The notes under the pieces were generated by a model. The model was not told the DNA's origin. It did no database searches and was given only the letters and a program-made list of their open reading frames with translations. This document shows, in pieces, positions 12,416 to 14,082 of a stretch of 14,082 bases of DNA. This stretch comes from an uncultured Clostridia bacterium (GTDB taxonomy: Bacteria; Bacillota; Clostridia; Oscillospirales; Acutalibacteraceae): the NCBI GenBank assembly GCA_937915775.1, contig CALGGQ010000088.1:1-14082 (forward strand), in the 5' to 3' direction. Within the stretch, counting starts at the first letter, position 1, and each line of letters starts with the position of its first letter. The translations under genes and the position numbers were made by a program.

Positions 12416-13039
12416 ATGGATTATTTAAGATATATTGTGGAGGAAATCCATTCGGTGATTGCCGCAACGGTTGATGCGAAAGGCTTACCCGTGACCTGCG
12501 CGATTGATATGATGGATGCGGACGAAAACAGTCTTTACTTCCTGACCGCCAAGGGTAAAAGCTTTTATCAGAGGTTGGTTGACAGAGAATACATCGCTTT
12601 TACTGCGATGAAAGGCGAAAGCACCCTGTCAAGCGTTGCCGTTTCCGTCAGAGGTAAGGTGAAGGAAATCGGGAACGACAAAATCCCCGCGCTGTTTGAA
12701 AAGAACCGCTATATGTTTGAAATCTATCCCACAGAGGAATCAAGAGTCGCGCTTACCGTGTTTCAGATTTATGATGGCAGCGGCGAATGGTTTGACCTGT
12801 CAAAAAAACCGGTTGAGCGAGCGAGCTTTGTCTTTGGCGCAAGCGAGGAAAAGCCGGGCGGATATTCTGTAAACGACAACTGCATTGCCTGCGGCTCCTG
12901 CCTTGAGGTATGCCCGCAAAGCTGTATTGCCATCAAGGATATTGCCGTTATTAACCAAAATAACTGTCTGCACTGTGGCAATTGCTACCAAATTTGCCCC
13001 GTTGGTGCGGTTGAGAAGAAATCAATGCAAGGAATTTGA
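12416..13039 (+). CDS. FMN-binding split barrel fused to a 2[4Fe-4S] ferredoxin domain
   Basis: ATG 12416 is one base after the hxlR stop codon, so it is translationally coupled. The 207-residue protein has an N-terminal pyridoxamine-phosphate-oxidase-like split barrel (residues 1-148: VIAATVDAKGLPVTCAIDMMDADENSLYFLTAKGKSFYQRL). The C-terminal ferredoxin domain has C156-x2-C159-x2-C162-x3-C166-P and C184-x2-C187-x2-C190-x3-C194-P. The architecture suggests one-polypeptide electron transfer between ferredoxin-type clusters and FMN, reducing a small molecule such as a quinone or nitro compound. Its pairing with HxlR is a theme in Clostridia. A terminator stem begins within the last codons. FMN binding is inferred from the fold. 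Confidence 0.92.
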   Translation: MDYLRYIVEEIHSVIAATVDAKGLPVTCAIDMMDADENSLYFLTAKGKSFYQRLVDREYIAFTAMKGESTLSSVAVSVRGKVKEIGNDKIPALFEKNRYMFEIYPTEESRVALTVFQIYDGSGEWFDLSKKPVERASFVFGASEEKPGGYSVNDNCIACGSCLEVCPQSCIAIKDIAVINQNNCLHCGNCYQICPVGAVEKKSMQGI

Positions 13040-13077
13040 AGTTTTTTAAAAAATTTTCGAATTCCTTTTTTCTTTTG
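13031..13077 (+). terminator. Terminator overlapping the end of the split-barrel/ferredoxin gene
   Basis: GGAATTTGAA (13031-13040) pairs with TTCGAATTCC (13056-13065), with one G-U pair, extended by TTTTTT/AAAAAA. A run TTTTTTCTTTT follows (13066-13076). The stop codon TGA (13037-13039) lies in the left arm. Confidence 0.75.
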
Positions 13078-13099
13078 AAAACGGCATAAACGCGCATTC

Positions 13100-13140
13100 G
13101 TTACCTTTTGGTAACCGTCTATTAGTATCTTTTCGGTAAC
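13100..13140. promoter_or_regulatory. Tandem HxlR-like operators, 25-base period
   Basis: Site 1, GTTACCTTTTGGTAAC (13100-13115), has perfect GTTACC/GGTAAC arms. Site 2, GTATCTTTTCGGTAAC (13125-13140), matches it at 12 of 16 positions. Their starts are 25 bases apart, so the sites lie at roughly similar helical faces. Tandem 25-base repeats are known binding sites of Bacillus HxlR. They lie upstream of the -35 box, which would suit activation or looping. Confidence 0.6.
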
Positions 13141-13144
13141 TATG

Positions 13145-13158
13145 GCACAATATTGTGC
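13145..13158. promoter_or_regulatory. 14-base perfect palindrome GCACAATATTGTGC
   Basis: It sits just downstream of the tandem repeats and about 40-53 bases before the predicted start. It is not a Rex box, since the TTGTG and CACAA halves are in the opposite order. The binding protein is unknown. Confidence 0.5.
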
Positions 13159-13162
13159 TTAC

Positions 13163-13191
13163 TTTACAAATGATACTATCGGTGTTAGACT
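13163..13191 (+). promoter_or_regulatory. Predicted promoter of the Rossmann-fold gene
   Basis: TTTACA (13163-13168), 17 bases, then TAGACT (13186-13191) with an extended-10 TGT. A hairpin GAGATG/CATCTC (13199-13215) would stand at the very 5' end of the mRNA and could protect it. AGGAGG (13241-13246) is the ribosome site. Confidence 0.55.
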
Positions 13192-13254
13192 TTAGTCAGA
13201 GATGAGAAACATCTCGAAAAATGACACAATGATTATCTACAGGAGGAAAAAATT

Positions 13255-13884
13255 ATGAGAATCGCAGTTGTATGTGCAAACGGTAAGGCAGGCAAGCTTA
13301 TCACCAAGGAAGCAGTTGACAGAGGTCTTGATGTAACCGCTATCGTCAGAGGTGAAAATCAGACGGCGGCAGCAAAGGCTGTCAGCAAGGATTTATTTGA
13401 CTTAACCGCAGAGGACTTAAAGGGCTTCGACGTTGTTATTGACGCCTTCGGCGCCTGGGTTGAGGAAACCCTCCCGCTCCACAGTAAGTCGCTTGCTCAC
13501 CTTTGCGACATCCTTTCGGGAACGGATACCAGACTTCTCGTAGTCGGCGGCGCAGGCAGCTTATACGTTAACCCTGAGCACACGGTGCAGGTGATGGACG
13601 GTCCGGACTTCCCCGAAATTTTCAAGCCGCTTGCTCATGCACAGGGCAAAGCGCTTGCGGAGCTTCGCGAAAGAAAAGACGTTCAGTGGACCTTCATCAG
13701 CCCCGCAGGTGATTTTCGGGCTGACGGAGAAAGAACGGGCGAATATATCCTCGCAGGCGAGGAACTCACGCTCAATGACAAGGGCGAAAGCATTATCAGC
13801 TATGCAGACTATGCCATCGCTATGATTGATGAGGCAACACAGGGCAACCACATTCAGCAGCGAATTTCCGTTGTCAGAAAATAA
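13255..13884 (+). CDS. NAD(P)-binding Rossmann protein (NmrA/COG2910-like)
   Basis: The 209-residue protein opens MRIAVVCANGKAGKLITKEAVDRGLDVTAIVRG, a Rossmann strand-turn-helix with the G-x-x-G turn of atypical short-chain dehydrogenases (COG2910, NmrA-like). Next come DVVIDAFGAW, RLLVVGGAGSLYV, and WTFISPAGDF, the typical end of the substrate side. The catalytic Tyr-x-x-x-Lys of classical dehydrogenases is not evident, as expected for this group. Relatives are often induced with HxlR regulators under oxidative or electrophile stress and may act as quinone or flavin reductases, or NAD(P) sensors. It has its own promoter, operators and terminator, so it forms a single-gene unit controlled beside hxlR. 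Confidence 0.93.
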   Translation: MRIAVVCANGKAGKLITKEAVDRGLDVTAIVRGENQTAAAKAVSKDLFDLTAEDLKGFDVVIDAFGAWVEETLPLHSKSLAHLCDILSGTDTRLLVVGGAGSLYVNPEHTVQVMDGPDFPEIFKPLAHAQGKALAELRERKDVQWTFISPAGDFRADGERTGEYILAGEELTLNDKGESIISYADYAIAMIDEATQGNHIQQRISVVRK

Positions 13885-13964
13885 CCTGTCAAAGTAACGG
13901 AAGCAAGGAATGCAATTTGAGTTGCCCCGGATTGTGCAGACAGCATCATAACAGCCCGGCAGAG

Positions 13965-14012
13965 TAAAAAAACAAACTGACTTCTTATTTCAAGAGATGT
14001 CAGTTTTGTTTT
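13965..14012 (+). terminator. Terminator after the Rossmann-fold gene
   Basis: ACAAACTGAC (13972-13981) pairs with GTCAGTTTTGT (13999-14009) with one bulge, and CTT/AAG extend inward. A-rich bases lead in and T-rich bases follow, so it may work in both directions. The stretch 13885-13964 shows nothing recognisable. Confidence 0.7.
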
Positions 14013-14082
14013 ATATTAAAAACGGATTAGTATATTCTGTTTGACCGAAGGGGATGGGCCGCGTCAAAACATATTGCGTGAT
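14013..14082. other. Window end, no gene seen
   Basis: TTTGAC (14040-14045) and GTCAAA (14063-14068) form an inverted repeat around a G-rich centre. It is possibly a leader or operator of a gene beyond the window; no further evidence. Confidence 0.25.

Noticed and set aside
13145..13158. Rex (NADH-sensing) operator
   Set aside because: The half-sites are CACAA...TTGTG, the reverse order of the Rex consensus TTGTG...CACAA.
1..14082. CRISPR arrays, tRNA/rRNA genes, transposases, phage or integrase genes
   Set aside because: No evenly spaced repeats, no cloverleaf or rRNA motifs, and no recombinase-like protein were found on reading both strands.

Overview
The window looks like a chromosomal segment from an anaerobic, probably gut-dwelling Clostridia member (Oscillospirales-like). 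That assignment is inference. It rests on strong AGGAGG-type ribosome sites, mixed-GC codon use, many flavodoxins and ferredoxin domains, an ECF transporter and a LarC protein, and no aerobic respiration genes. No tRNA, rRNA, CRISPR array, insertion sequence or phage gene was seen.

Layout. (1) Positions 1-1390: a GC-rich tail that resembles the DnaX C-terminus, then an ORF whose first ~12 residues look like YbaB but whose body looks like a DUF6449-type domain; a terminator follows at 1428. (2) Positions 1510-2370, minus strand: a LysR regulator with an apparent AUA start, divergent from (3) a long plus-strand redox operon at 2488-8536. The operon order is flavodoxin, iron-alcohol-dehydrogenase remnant, aldo/keto reductase, lipoprotein flavodoxin, DUF4405-like heme membrane protein, flavin reductase-like protein, carboxymuconolactone decarboxylase-like protein, cupin, a third flavodoxin, a short-chain-dehydrogenase-like remnant, and an aldo/keto reductase with two [4Fe-4S] motifs. 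It ends at a hairpin terminator at 8551. (4) Positions 8551-9287: two near-identical terminator/promoter modules, each driving a collapsed reading frame (a signal peptide joined to a CBM6 tail, and a membrane anchor joined out of frame to a CapA-like tail). (5) Positions 9330-12009: larC, an ECF S component and a DUF1848 protein, tightly spaced. (6) Positions 12001-14012: a consensus promoter, an HxlR regulator, a split-barrel/ferredoxin fusion and a terminator, then a promoter region with HxlR-like tandem operators, an NAD(P)-binding Rossmann protein and a final terminator.

How the parts fit. The LysR operon moves electrons through flavins, Fe-S clusters and probably heme. The most interesting pair is a surface-anchored flavodoxin directly followed by a His-rich membrane protein, which could carry electrons out of the cytoplasm. 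The HxlR block looks like a separate electrophile- or redox-responsive unit. The larC block suggests nickel-pincer cofactor synthesis together with uptake of an unknown small molecule.

A recurring oddity is that four or five genes retain a recognisable start and a recognisable end but lack the middle. This may be real genome decay or an assembly effect; sequence alone cannot decide.
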